Assembly: GCF_005280195.1 (NCBI RefSeq)
Contig: NZ_SZPR01000007.1
Coordinates: 21,968 to 85,967, forward strand
Source of the DNA: Streptomyces galbus
GTDB taxonomy: Bacteria; Actinomycetota; Actinomycetes; Streptomycetales; Streptomycetaceae
Length of the DNA stretch: 64,000 bases
Direction of reading: 5' to 3'
The notes beneath the pieces are model-generated. The model searched no databases. It was not told the DNA's origin and worked only from the letters and a program-made list of their open reading frames with translations. Position numbers and translations under genes: made by a program. This document shows positions 9,412-19,001 of this stretch, piece by piece. Within the stretch, counting starts at the first letter, position 1. Each line of letters starts with the position of its first letter.

Positions 9412-9457
9412 CGACGGCCGGGGCCGCCACCCCCCACAGGAGAGGCCCCGGCCGTCG
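9412..9457 (+). terminator. Hairpin terminator after sigma module 1
   Basis: A perfect 14-bp stem, CGACGGCCGGGGCC (9412-9425) with GGCCCCGGCCGTCG (9444-9457), has an 18-base loop. The remaining intergenic bases to 9685 are richer in A/T (GTTTTGTGTCACACC and nearby) and probably hold the promoter of the second sigma gene. Confidence 0.8.
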
Positions 9458-9685
9458 CGCGGCACGGACCGCGCCGCGGTCCGTACTCCCTACAGCGCCG
9501 GGCGTGCGTTTTGTGTCACACCCCGGCCCGCATCGTCCGTGTCACGAGATAGTTGCATGTTGGACGGACATGGACGCGCTGCGGTTTCACGCCGTAACGT
9601 GCCTTTCGCGCCGAGTGCGGGGCGGCCGGACCACCCGCAACGACCTGCGGTCCCGCCGACCGCGACCATCGACCGAGGAACCAGG

Positions 9686-10347
9686 GTGCTGGGGGACGAC
9701 GCGGAGCTGACCGCCGCGGTGCTCGCGGCGCAGGGCGGGGACGAGACCGCGTTCCGTGCCGTGTACCGCGCCGTGCACCCACGGCTCCTCGGCTACGTCC
9801 GCACCCTCGTCGGCGAGCTCGACGCCGAGGACGTCGCCTCCGAGTCCTGGCTCCAGATCGCCCGCGACCTGCAGCGCTTCAGCGGCGACGCCGACCGCTT
9901 CCGCGGCTGGGCCGCCCGCATCGCCCGCAACCGCGCCCTGGACCACATCCGCATGCGCGGCCGCCGCCCCGCCATCGGCGGTGACGAGAGCGAACTGACC
10001 GGTCGGCCGGCCGCGTCCGACACCGCGGGCGAGGCCATCGAGGCGCTCGCCACCGGCCGTACCCTCTCCCTCATAGCCAAGCTGCCCCAGGACCAGGCCG
10101 AGGCCGTCGTCCTGCGCGTCGTCGTCGGCCTCGACGCCAAGACCGCCGCGGAGACCCTCGGCAAGCGGCCCGGTGCCGTCCGCACCGCCGCCCACCGCGG
10201 GCTGAAGAGGCTCGCCGAGCTGATCGGTGACGACCCGGAGACGGCCGGCGTGCTCGACGCGCTGCCCCTCCAGCGACGAGCGCCCTCGGGCGCGGTGACC
10301 TCCGCCGGTGTGACGCACGCGTGCCCGCGGACGCAGAAGGACATGTG

Positions 10348-10348
<1 letters not shown>
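9686..10348 (+). CDS. ECF-type RNA polymerase sigma factor (module 2)
   Basis: A 220-residue paralogue of the sigma factor at 7761. Region 2 shows GYVRTLVGELDAEDVASESW and FRGWAARIARNRALDHIRM. Region 4 shows LPQDQAEAVVLRVVVGL and GKRPGAVRTAAHRGLKRLAE. GTG 9686 follows GAGGAACCAGG and starts the protein just ahead of the conserved part. The stop overlaps the next start (TGATG at 10346-10350), so the pair is translationally coupled. The long promoter-bearing gap upstream suggests independent transcription from module 1. The regulon is unknown. Confidence 0.9.
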
Positions 10349-11451
<1,103 letters not shown>

Positions 11452-11858
11452 CCCCCTCTGACCTGCGGCGTTCCCCCTCTCCGAAAATTTCCCGCCCAGG
11501 GTGTGACATTTTCCGGCCCCGCCGCGCAGTTACTAGTGAGCCGACTGGTCATCGGCCGTCGCACGGAGCCGGGGTTCCCCCCGTACCCACGGCTCGTGCA
11601 CCTGGCGCGGGCGGGGCACGTTCCCCCGGTCCCGCCCGCGCCCCACTTCCCCTCGTACCGCCCCGCGCGGCCCCCGCCTCACCCTCCGGTCCCGGTGCCC
11701 CGGTGCGCGCCCTTCGGATGACGCGTCGCGCAGGACACGGCATCGTTGTGAGGAAGGTCCCAGCGTGGGCCACTCCACCGGGCGCACGGCCGCCGCTACA
11801 GTCCGTGGCGAGGAGTCGGCCCTACCGGCGAGTAACCATGAGAGCGCGGAGGCAGAGC
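11452..11858. other. Intergenic region of 407 bases before the acyl-CoA mutase gene
   Basis: No convincing gene. The left part contains an AT-richer patch (GAAAATTTCCC, GTGTGACATTTTCC, GTTACTAG) that could be a promoter. The right part ends in the mutase ribosome site GGAGG (11848-11852). Overlapping open frames here are GC-driven. Confidence 0.6.
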
Positions 11859-13439
11859 ATGGCACGCGAGTCCGAGTCCGGACTGCCCATCGAACCGGTC
11901 TACGGACCCGACGCCCTGGCCGACTGGGACCCCGCCGAGAAGCTGGGCGAACCGGGGGCGTACCCGTTCACGCGCGGTGTGTACCCGTCGATGTACACCG
12001 GCCGGCCGTGGACGATGCGCCAGTACGCCGGTTTCGGCACGGCGACCGAGTCCAACGCCCGCTACCAGCAGCTCATCGCCAACGGCACGATGGGCCTGTC
12101 GGTCGCCTTCGACCTGCCCACCCAGATGGGCCACGACTCCGACGCCCCGATCGCCTCGGGCGAGGTCGGCAAGGTCGGTGTCGCCATCGACTCGATCGAC
12201 GACATGCGGGTGCTGTTCGGCGGGATCCCGCTGGACAAGGTCTCGACGTCGATGACGATCAACGCGCCCGCGGCCCTCCTGCTGCTGCTCTACCAACTCG
12301 TCGCCGAGGAGCAGGGCGTCAGCGCGGACAAGCTCACGGGCACCATCCAGAACGACGTGCTGAAGGAGTACATCGCGCGCGGGACGTACATCTTCCCGCC
12401 CAAGCCGTCGCTGCGGCTGATCGCCGACATCTTCAAGTACTGCCGGGCCGAGATCCCGAAGTGGAACACCATCTCGATCTCCGGCTACCACATGGCCGAG
12501 GCCGGCGCGTCCCCCGCGCAGGAGATCGCCTTCACGCTCGCGGACGGCATCGAGTACGTCCGGACGGCGGTCGCGGCCGGCATGGACGTCGACGACTTCG
12601 CGCCGCGGCTGTCCTTCTTCTTCGTCGCCCGGACGACGATCCTGGAGGAGGTCGCCAAGTTCCGCGCCGCGCGCCGGATCTGGGCGCGGGTGATGAAGGA
12701 GGAGTTCGGGGCGAAGAACCCCAAGTCCCTGATGCTGCGCTTCCACACGCAGACGGCCGGTGTGCAACTGACCGCGCAGCAGCCCGAGGTGAACCTGGTG
12801 CGCGTCGCCGTCCAGGGCCTCGCGGCCGTCCTCGGCGGCACCCAGTCCCTGCACACCAACTCCTTCGACGAGGCGATCGCGCTCCCGACGGACAAGTCCG
12901 CCCGGCTGGCGCTGCGTACGCAGCAGGTCCTCGCGTACGAGACCGACGTGACCGCCACCGTGGACCCGTTCGCGGGCTCGTACGTCATCGAGAAGATGAC
13001 CGACGAGGTCGAGTCGGCCGCGCTGGAGCTGATGCAGAAGGTCGAGGACCTGGGCGGGGCGGTCACCGCCATCGAGCACGGCTTCCAGAAGAACGAGATC
13101 GAGCGCAACGCCTACCGCATCGCCCAGGAGACCGACTCCGGCGACCGGGTCGTGGTCGGCGTCAACCGCTTCCAGCTCGACGAGGAGGAGCCCTACGAGC
13201 CGCTGCGCGTGGACCCCGCCATCGAGGCCCAGCAGGCCGAGCGCCTCGCGAGGCTCCGGGCGGAGCGGGACCAGGCGGCGGTGGACTCGGCGCTCGCGGC
13301 GCTGCGGAAGGCCGCGGAGGGCGAGGACAACGTCCTGTACCCGATGAAGGACGCGCTGCGGGCCCGCGCCACGGTGGGCGAGGTGTGCAACGCGCTGCGG
13401 GACGTGTGGGGGACGTACGTGCCCACGGACGCGTTCTGA
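11859..13439 (+). CDS. B12-dependent acyl-CoA mutase large subunit, methylmalonyl-CoA mutase type
   Basis: 526 residues covering the substrate-binding TIM barrel of methylmalonyl-CoA mutases. The C-terminal B12-binding domain (DxHxxG) is absent, so a separate small subunit encoded elsewhere would be needed. The Tyr of [12 protein letters not shown] and the Arg of [12 protein letters not shown] are the residues that in methylmalonyl-CoA mutase contact the carboxylated acyl chain. Isobutyryl-CoA mutase has Phe and Gln there, so specificity is more likely methylmalonyl/succinyl. [10 protein letters not shown] holds the catalytic His. ATG 11859 sits 6 bases after GGAGG; ATG 11838 is an in-frame alternative. 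It corresponds to an orphan mutase gene of S. coelicolor (SCO4869 by recall). Confidence 0.92.
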   Translation: MARESESGLPIEPVYGPDALADWDPAEKLGEPGAYPFTRGVYPSMYTGRPWTMRQYAGFGTATESNARYQQLIANGTMGLSVAFDLPTQMGHDSDAPIASGEVGKVGVAIDSIDDMRVLFGGIPLDKVSTSMTINAPAALLLLLYQLVAEEQGVSADKLTGTIQNDVLKEYIARGTYIFPPKPSLRLIADIFKYCRAEIPKWNTISISGYHMAEAGASPAQEIAFTLADGIEYVRTAVAAGMDVDDFAPRLSFFFVARTTILEEVAKFRAARRIWARVMKEEFGAKNPKSLMLRFHTQTAGVQLTAQQPEVNLVRVAVQGLAAVLGGTQSLHTNSFDEAIALPTDKSARLALRTQQVLAYETDVTATVDPFAGSYVIEKMTDEVESAALELMQKVEDLGGAVTAIEHGFQKNEIERNAYRIAQETDSGDRVVVGVNRFQLDEEEPYEPLRVDPAIEAQQAERLARLRAERDQAAVDSALAALRKAAEGEDNVLYPMKDALRARATVGEVCNALRDVWGTYVPTDAF

Positions 13440-13497
13440 CGGGCGCGTTCCCGGGCCGGTCCGGGGGACCGCCCGGCGGGTGAGCGGAACCACGGTG

Positions 13498-13527
13498 AGG
13501 AGTGCCGCACGCGCGTGCGACACTCCT
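13498..13527 (+). promoter_or_regulatory. Hairpin immediately upstream of the LysE/LeuE exporter start
   Basis: AGGAGTG (13498-13504) pairs with CACTCCT (13521-13527), and inside it GCACGC pairs with GCGTGC with no loop bases. The structure ends 3 bases before ATG 13531 and takes in the only purine-rich ribosome-site candidate (GAGGAG). It could be a translational switch or an operator; neither is proven. Confidence 0.5.
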
Positions 13528-13530
13528 GCC

Positions 13531-14214
13531 ATGTTCGGCGTCATCGACCTCCCCACCTACCTGGCAGGACTCGTCCTGATCGTCCTGCTGCCAGGCCCCA
13601 ACTCGCTCTACGTGCTGTCCGTCGCCGCCCGCAGGGGCGTACGGGCCGGGTACCGGGCGGCGGCCGGTGTCTGGTGCGGGGACGCCGTGCTGATGACCCT
13701 GTCCGCCGCAGGCGTCGCCTCGCTGCTGCAGGCCAACGCCGTGCTGTTCGGCATCGTGAAGTACGCCGGGGCCGGCTACCTGACGTGGCTCGCGGTCGGG
13801 ATGATGCGGGCCGCGCGGGGGATGTGGCGCTCCCGGCGCGAGCGGGGCGCGGACGGGGAGGCGGCCGGGGACGCGGCCGGCCCGTCCGCGGGCGCCGGTG
13901 CTCCCGCCGCCGAGGAACGGCCCTTCCGGCGCGCCCTCGTGGTCAGCCTGTTCAACCCCAAGGCGATCCTGTTCTTCGTCGCCTTCTTCGTTCAGTTCGT
14001 CGACCCGGCCTACGCCTACCCGGCGCTGTCCTTCGTCGTCCTCGGGGCCTTCGCCCAGGTCGCCAGCTTCCTCTACCTCAGCGCCCTGATCTTCAGCGGC
14101 ACCCGGCTCGCGGCGGCGTTCCGCCGGCGCCGGCGGCTGGCCGCGGGGGCCACGAGCGCGGCGGGCGCGCTGTTCCTGGGCTTCGCGGTGAAGCTGACGC
14201 TGGCCGGCGCCTGA
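13531..14214 (+). CDS. LysE/LeuE-family amino-acid exporter
   Basis: 227 residues with the six-helix RhtB/LysE plan. The first helix ends in the signature LIVLLPGPNSLYVLS, the third block is YAGAGYLTWLAVGM, and a hydrophilic Ala/Gly-rich loop separates the halves. The second half begins RRALVVSLFNPKAILFFVAFFVQFV. The best family match is the LeuE-like leucine-efflux subgroup. It is probably an inner-membrane exporter driven by the proton-motive force. ATG 13531 follows a hairpin that could regulate it. It is convergent with the monooxygenase gene. The substrate is inferred. Confidence 0.85.
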   Translation: MFGVIDLPTYLAGLVLIVLLPGPNSLYVLSVAARRGVRAGYRAAAGVWCGDAVLMTLSAAGVASLLQANAVLFGIVKYAGAGYLTWLAVGMMRAARGMWRSRRERGADGEAAGDAAGPSAGAGAPAAEERPFRRALVVSLFNPKAILFFVAFFVQFVDPAYAYPALSFVVLGAFAQVASFLYLSALIFSGTRLAAAFRRRRRLAAGATSAAGALFLGFAVKLTLAGA

Positions 14215-14243
14215 CGCTCCCCGTCCGCCGTCCCCGCGGCCGG

Positions 14244-15719
14244 CTACCGCCCGACGCCCGCGCCCACCCGCGCCGCGTACGCGTCCAGGTCCTCCGGGCC
14301 CGTGCCCGTCCAGCCCACGTAGCCGTCCGGCCTGATCAGGTACAGGCCCGTGTCGAACGGCTCCACCGGCGGGCAGGACAGCACCCGTACGCCCTCCAGC
14401 GTCCGCGGGGCCCGCGTGCCCACCGCGAGCAGGGTCCACCGCGCCCCCGCCAGCGACGCGTGCAGGCGTACGCCGTCCACCTGCACGTCCGGCACGCGGT
14501 CGCCCGCCCGCACCTCGCCCGGGGCGTCTCGGGTCTCCACGGCCAGCGACGACTCCCGGTAGCCGAGGCCCAGTTGGCGGGTGGCCGCACCGCGCCGCGC
14601 CTGGTCGCGGTGGATCGCCGTGGACAGGGCCAGGATGTGCGCGGCGACCGGGCGGCGCTCCTCCTCGTAGGTGTCGAGCAGGGCCTCGGGAGCGGCCCCG
14701 GTCAGCACCGCGGCCAGCTTCCAGCCCAGGTTGTAGGCGTCCTGCACGCTGGTGTTGAGGCCCTGTCCGCCCGCGGGGGAGTGGACGTGGGCCGCGTCGC
14801 CGGCGAGCAGGACGCGGCCTGAGCGGAAGCGGTCGGCGAGGGCCGCGCGCGGGCGGAAGCCGGAGGACCAGCCGACCTCGGTCACCGACCCGGGGGCCAG
14901 GTGGGTGCGTTCGCCGACCACCGCGCGGATGCCCTCCAGGGAGGGGTCGAGGCCGTCCGCGCCGGGGAACTGGGCGACGAGCTGGAAGTCGTCCGTCCCG
15001 GCCAGCGGGCAGATCGCCAGGAAGCCCCGGCGCGACCCGGCGCGCCCGCCGGCCCCCTCCGGGCCTTCCGGGGCGCGCGCGTCCTCCGGCGGCGGGAACA
15101 GGTGCCAGCACTCGCGGCTCAGCCCCTCGACGCGCACGTCCGCCACCAGGACCGGGTCGGGGTCCACCGTCTCCCCGGTCATGCCGATGTCCAGGGCCCG
15201 GCGCAGCGCCGAGCGGCCCCCGTCGGCCGCGACCGCGTACCGGGCGCGCACCGGCGCCCCGGCGGCGAAGCGGACGGTCACGCCGTCGGCGTCCTGGTCG
15301 ACGCCCACCGCCTCGCGGCCGAAGGCCACCCGGCCGCCCAGTTCCGTCAGCCGCGCGTACAGGATGCGGGTGGTCCGCCACTGCGGCACCATCCAGGGGG
15401 CGGTGAAGCGGGAGTGCGGTTCGCCCTCCTCGACCGGGTCGAACATCCGGTGCTCGCCCAGCTTCCTGCCGTCCCGCCAGACCACGGCGGCCGGGTAGGT
15501 GCCCCCGGCCGTCAGGACGGCGTCCAGCACGCCGAGGTCCTCGAAGACCTCCATGGTGCGCGGCTGGAACCCCTTGCCGCGCGAGCCGGGGGCGAGCCGC
15601 TCGCCCCGCTCCACCACCAGCGCGTCCACCCCGCGCCGGGCCAGGTCGATGCCGAGCGCGAGGCCGGTGGGCCCCGCGCCGACGACGACGACGTCCGTGC
15701 GGGTCGCTCCTGTGCCCAT
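14244..15719 (-). CDS. FAD-dependent aromatic monooxygenase (PHBH/PheA-TfdB type)
   Basis: 491 residues. An N-terminal Rossmann FAD motif (VVVGAGPTGLALGIDLARRG) leads into VVERGERLAPGSRGKGF. A middle AADGGRSALRRAL patch is the DG motif. GRVLLAGDAAHVHSPAGGQG is the GD motif that contacts FAD ribose, followed by DAYNLGWKLA. The C-terminal thioredoxin-like tail (APRTLEGVRVL, DGYVGWTGT) is typical of phenol-hydroxylase relatives. It probably hydroxylates an aromatic or polyketide-like compound using NAD(P)H and oxygen. It is divergent from a TetR regulator, and the 99-base gap holds three operator palindromes, so substrate-inducible repression is likely. Confidence 0.88.
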   Translation of the reverse strand: MGTGATRTDVVVVGAGPTGLALGIDLARRGVDALVVERGERLAPGSRGKGFQPRTMEVFEDLGVLDAVLTAGGTYPAAVVWRDGRKLGEHRMFDPVEEGEPHSRFTAPWMVPQWRTTRILYARLTELGGRVAFGREAVGVDQDADGVTVRFAAGAPVRARYAVAADGGRSALRRALDIGMTGETVDPDPVLVADVRVEGLSRECWHLFPPPEDARAPEGPEGAGGRAGSRRGFLAICPLAGTDDFQLVAQFPGADGLDPSLEGIRAVVGERTHLAPGSVTEVGWSSGFRPRAALADRFRSGRVLLAGDAAHVHSPAGGQGLNTSVQDAYNLGWKLAAVLTGAAPEALLDTYEEERRPVAAHILALSTAIHRDQARRGAATRQLGLGYRESSLAVETRDAPGEVRAGDRVPDVQVDGVRLHASLAGARWTLLAVGTRAPRTLEGVRVLSCPPVEPFDTGLYLIRPDGYVGWTGTGPEDLDAYAARVGAGVGR

Positions 15720-15727
15720 CCCTGCTC

Positions 15728-15742
15728 CTTAACGTTGTTAAG
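15728..15742. promoter_or_regulatory. TetR operator candidate 1
   Basis: CTTAAC-GTT-GTTAAG, an inverted repeat with 6-base arms and a 3-base spacer, lies 9 bases upstream of the monooxygenase start. It is one of three matching sites in the divergent gap. Confidence 0.82.
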
Positions 15743-15763
15743 TGCTGCCGTCGACCAGCCTGT

Positions 15764-15780
15764 CCTTAACGACGTTAAGG
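15764..15780. promoter_or_regulatory. TetR operator candidate 2
   Basis: CCTTAAC-GAC-GTTAAGG, a perfect inverted repeat with 7-base arms, is the best of the three copies and lies mid-way between the divergent starts. Confidence 0.85.
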
Positions 15781-15795
15781 AGTCAAGCCTGAGTG

Positions 15796-15810
15796 CTTAA
15801 CGGTGTTAAT
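15796..15810. promoter_or_regulatory. TetR operator candidate 3
   Basis: CTTAAC-GGT-GTTAAT lies 9 bases before the TetR gene start. It would allow autorepression. Confidence 0.78.
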
Positions 15811-15818
15811 TTGGCCGC

Positions 15819-16469
15819 GTGAGCACCGAACGCCGAGCCCCCCTGGACCGCGCCCGCGTCGCCGACACCGCCCTGGCGCTGCTGAACGAGGTCGGCCTGG
15901 AAGGGCTGACGCTGCGCGCCATCGCCCGCGAGCTGGACGTCAAGGCGCCCGCGCTCTACTGGCACTTCAAGGACAAGCAGGCGCTGCTCGACGAGATGGC
16001 CACCGCGATGTACCGCCGGATGACCGCCGACGTCGGCCTCGCGCCCGGCGGGACCTGGCAGGAGCGGCTGCGCGCCACCCACCACGGGCTGCGCTCGGCG
16101 CTGCTCGCCTACCGCGACGGCGCCCGGGTCTTCAGCGGCTCACGCTTCACCGGCACCGACCACGCCGTGCAGATGGAGGAGACCCTGCGCGTCTTCACCG
16201 CGGCCGGCTTCACCCTCGCCGAGGCGGTCCGCGCCTCCTCGACGGCGTACGCGTACACCGTCGGCTTCGTCATCGAGGAACAGGGCGTACGGCCGCTGCC
16301 CGGCGAGCGCCGCGAGGGCTACGACGTCGAGGAGCGGGCCCGGCTGCTGGCCGACTTCCCGCTGTCGGCGGCGGCCGGCCCGGAGATCTTCACCGACTAC
16401 GACCGGCACTTCGAGGACGGGCTGGAGCTGGTGATCGCGGGCATCACGGCACGGTACGGCCACGGCTGA
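15819..16469 (+). CDS. TetR-family repressor with TetR C-terminal domain
   Basis: 216 residues. The N-terminal helix-turn-helix is clear (ADTALALLNEVGLEGLTLRA followed by ELDVKAPALYWHFKDKQALLDEMA). The C-terminal part (EERLRATHHGLRSALLAYRDGARVFSG, AYTVGFVIEEQG) resembles the ligand-binding TetR_C class, whose members bind polycyclic aromatic drugs. GTG 15819 is the natural start; CCGCGTGAG gives a weak site. The gene is divergent from the monooxygenase, and three palindromes between them are probably its operators. It likely represses both genes until an aromatic ligand binds. Confidence 0.9.
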   Translation: MSTERRAPLDRARVADTALALLNEVGLEGLTLRAIARELDVKAPALYWHFKDKQALLDEMATAMYRRMTADVGLAPGGTWQERLRATHHGLRSALLAYRDGARVFSGSRFTGTDHAVQMEETLRVFTAAGFTLAEAVRASSTAYAYTVGFVIEEQGVRPLPGERREGYDVEERARLLADFPLSAAAGPEIFTDYDRHFEDGLELVIAGITARYGHG

Positions 16470-16587
16470 GGGCCCCGACGCGGATGTCACAGCGAGTTCA
16501 CCCGGCTGTCGTCGGCGGGACATCAAGGTGCTGATCTTACTTTCTTAGAGTCACTTGACTTCCCGCTCAGAATCCAGGTGCGCACCC

Positions 16588-17571
16588 GTGGCCAACACAC
16601 CGACCCTGTCCGTCGTCGTCCCCTGCTACAACATCGAGGCCTACGTCACCGAGACGGTGGCCGGCCTCGTCAACAACGCCCGGGACGACTTCGAGTTCGT
16701 CTTCGTCGAGGACCGGTCCACCAAGGACAGGACCTACGAGGCCCTCCTCGCCCTGACGGAACGGCTGCCCCGCAGCAGGGTGATCCGGCACGAGCACAAC
16801 GGCGGGCTGGCCACGGCCCGCAACACCGGCATCGACGCCTCCGAGGGCCGCTACCTCACCTTCCTCGACGGCGACGACTGGCTGGCGCCGGGCTACCTGG
16901 CCCGCCTCGTCGACGTCATCGAGCGGTTCGACGTGGACTTCGTGCGCACCGACCACGTCCAGGTCACCGGCGTCGAACGGACCGTCCACCGGGCGCCCGA
17001 GGGCCGCCGCCACACCCCGCTGGACCCGCGCACCTCGATCCTCCCCGTCGACGACACCACCATGGTCGACTACCCCTACGCCTGGGCCGGCGTCTACCAC
17101 CGCCGCCTGCTGGACAAGGGGCTGCTGCGCTTCCACGACGGGCTGCGCACCGCCGAGGACCGCCCGTGGATCTGGGGCCTGCACCGCCGGGCGGAGTCCT
17201 ACGTCGTCGCCAGCCTGCGCGGGGTCTTCTACCGCCGGGGCGTGGCCAGTTCGCTCACCCAGATCGGCGACGTGCGCCAGCTCGACTTCTTCCGCTCCTT
17301 CGACCTGGTCCTCGCCGAACTCGCCGACGACCCCGAGGCCGGCCGGCTGCGCACGAAGGCGCTGCGCAACTACTGCGTCGTGATCGCCCACCAGCTCCTG
17401 GACCGGGGGCGGTTCGAACGCGGCGTGGCCGCCGAGCTCAAGCGCCGGGCCGCCGAGGCGCTGCGCGCGATGAGCGAGGACGAACTGGGCGAGGCCGTGG
17501 TGGGGATGGGCGAGGAACGCGTGCACCTGCTGCGCCGGGTGCGCGGTGGCCTGAAGGGAGTGGCGGCATGA
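16588..17571 (+). CDS. GT2-family glycosyltransferase (copy A) of cell-wall glycopolymer locus
   Basis: 327 residues with a GT-A fold. LSVVVPCYNIEAYV opens the nucleotide-binding region, GLATARNTGIDASEG and LTFLDGDDW give the metal-binding DxD, and a long helical tail follows. There are no membrane segments, so it acts at the cytoplasmic face. GTG 16588 aligns with the start of copy B at 27309; upstream frame is poorly coding. The stop overlaps the start of the next gene by ATGA, so the two are coupled. Both genes recur together on the other strand at 24959-27309. It is inferred to build or start the ulosonic-acid polymer; donor and acceptor are unknown. Confidence 0.88.
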   Translation: MANTPTLSVVVPCYNIEAYVTETVAGLVNNARDDFEFVFVEDRSTKDRTYEALLALTERLPRSRVIRHEHNGGLATARNTGIDASEGRYLTFLDGDDWLAPGYLARLVDVIERFDVDFVRTDHVQVTGVERTVHRAPEGRRHTPLDPRTSILPVDDTTMVDYPYAWAGVYHRRLLDKGLLRFHDGLRTAEDRPWIWGLHRRAESYVVASLRGVFYRRGVASSLTQIGDVRQLDFFRSFDLVLAELADDPEAGRLRTKALRNYCVVIAHQLLDRGRFERGVAAELKRRAAEALRAMSEDELGEAVVGMGEERVHLLRRVRGGLKGVAA

Positions 17572-18914
17572 TCCAGATGTTCTTCTCGGCGACGCAGTAC
17601 GCGGCGGCGACGGTGACCGCCGCGATCCGCGCCGGACAGTTCGGCCCCCGCGAGGGCGTGCGCCGCATCCTCGTCGTCAGCAACGTCGCCGCCGTCCCGG
17701 AGGTCAGCACGCCCCTGGACCGGATGCCCGGCTTCGAGAAGCTGCGCCCCGAGTTCGACGAGGTGCGCTCCTGGAACGAGTTCATCTCCCCGCACCACCC
17801 GGCCGGCTGGGCACCGCGCGCCCAGGACGCCGCGCTGTGGGAGAAGGCCGTCCGCCTCGCCTGGGACCTCGGGGACGAACCGGTGGAGATCGCCTGCGAG
17901 TCGATCCAGGCCAACCCCTCCCGCGCGGTCGCCGACATCTTCGCCGACAGCCCCCTGCACGTGTACGCGGACGGCCTGATGACCTACGGCCCCACCCGCA
18001 ACCGCATCCCGCACGGCATGAGCAGCCGCATCGAGCGGGTCCTGCACCTCGACCTGGTGCCCGGGCTGCGGCCCCTGCTGCTGTCCGAGTACGGCGTGCA
18101 GCCCGAGGCCGTGCCCGGCGAGGCGATGGTCGAGGTCCTCGCGCAGCTCGGCGAGTCCGGTGCCGGGCTGCTCGCCGGCCTGCTGCCCGCCGACCATCCG
18201 CCCACCGCCGTGCTGCTCGGGCAGTACCTCTCCGCCATCGACCTGATCAGCCAGGACGAGGAACAGGGCCTGCACCTGCGGATGCTGCGGGCCGCCGCCC
18301 GCGCCGGGCACCGGGACGTGCTGTTCAAGCCGCACCCGAGCGCGCCCTCCGTCTACAACGAGACCCTGGAGGCCGCCGCCGGCGACCTCGGCGTGCGGCT
18401 CACCGTGCTGAACGAGCCGGTCCTCGCCGAGACGGTCTTCGCGTTCCTGAGGCCGAAGCTGGTCATCGGCTGCTTCTCCACGGCCCTGATGACCGCCGCC
18501 GCCTTCTACGGCCTACCCGTCGCCCGGGTCGGCACCGACCTGCTCCTGGAGCGCATCACGCCGTACGAGAACAGCAACCGGGTGCCGCTCACCCTCATCG
18601 ACGCGGCGCTGCCCGACGCCGAGCGCGACGAGGTCGGCACCCCCTTGGAACTCAAGGGCATGGCCGAGGAGTTGACGCCGCTGGTGCGGGCCGTGGGGTA
18701 CTGCATGCAGTCCCGCAAGCACCACGCCCTGCGCGAGGAGACGGCGCTCTGGCTCGCCGCCCACCTCGCCGAGTACCAGCGGTACTTCAAGCGCCGCCGG
18801 CTGACGAGCCTGCGGCTGCCCGGCGGGGCCCCGGTCCGCGCCGAGGCGCTGCGCCGGAACCCGGCCGTCCGCCGGGCCGTACGGCGGCTGCGGTCGGCGG
18901 CACGCCCCGCGTGA
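17568..18914 (+). CDS. Polysialyltransferase-like glycosyltransferase (copy A)
   Basis: 448 residues resembling the bacterial alpha-2,8-polysialyltransferase family. It begins MIQMFFSATQYAAATV, has VYADGLMTYGPTRN in the middle and ends its core with LFKPHPSAP, and VIGCFSTALMTAAAFYG. KPHP and the CFSTAL serine/threonine patch are the usual donor-binding signatures of CMP-sialic-acid GT-B transferases. Start ATG 17568 overlaps the upstream GT2 stop. Presence of CMP-ulosonate synthesis genes in the same locus supports a CMP-activated nonulosonic acid as donor. The exact linkage is not predictable. Confidence 0.82.
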   Translation: MIQMFFSATQYAAATVTAAIRAGQFGPREGVRRILVVSNVAAVPEVSTPLDRMPGFEKLRPEFDEVRSWNEFISPHHPAGWAPRAQDAALWEKAVRLAWDLGDEPVEIACESIQANPSRAVADIFADSPLHVYADGLMTYGPTRNRIPHGMSSRIERVLHLDLVPGLRPLLLSEYGVQPEAVPGEAMVEVLAQLGESGAGLLAGLLPADHPPTAVLLGQYLSAIDLISQDEEQGLHLRMLRAAARAGHRDVLFKPHPSAPSVYNETLEAAAGDLGVRLTVLNEPVLAETVFAFLRPKLVIGCFSTALMTAAAFYGLPVARVGTDLLLERITPYENSNRVPLTLIDAALPDAERDEVGTPLELKGMAEELTPLVRAVGYCMQSRKHHALREETALWLAAHLAEYQRYFKRRRLTSLRLPGGAPVRAEALRRNPAVRRAVRRLRSAARPA

Positions 18915-19001
18915 CGCCCGGGCGGGGCGCGTCGACTCACGGCATCGCACCGCTTACCACGCGTTAGCGGCACGTTCACATGGTCCCCCTAGGTTCGGCG
19001 G

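Noticed and set aside
13162..15381. 739-codon minus frame across the mutase end, exporter and monooxygenase
   Set aside because: It is out of frame with the monooxygenase and full of Arg/Gly/Pro runs; the real genes are clear in other frames.
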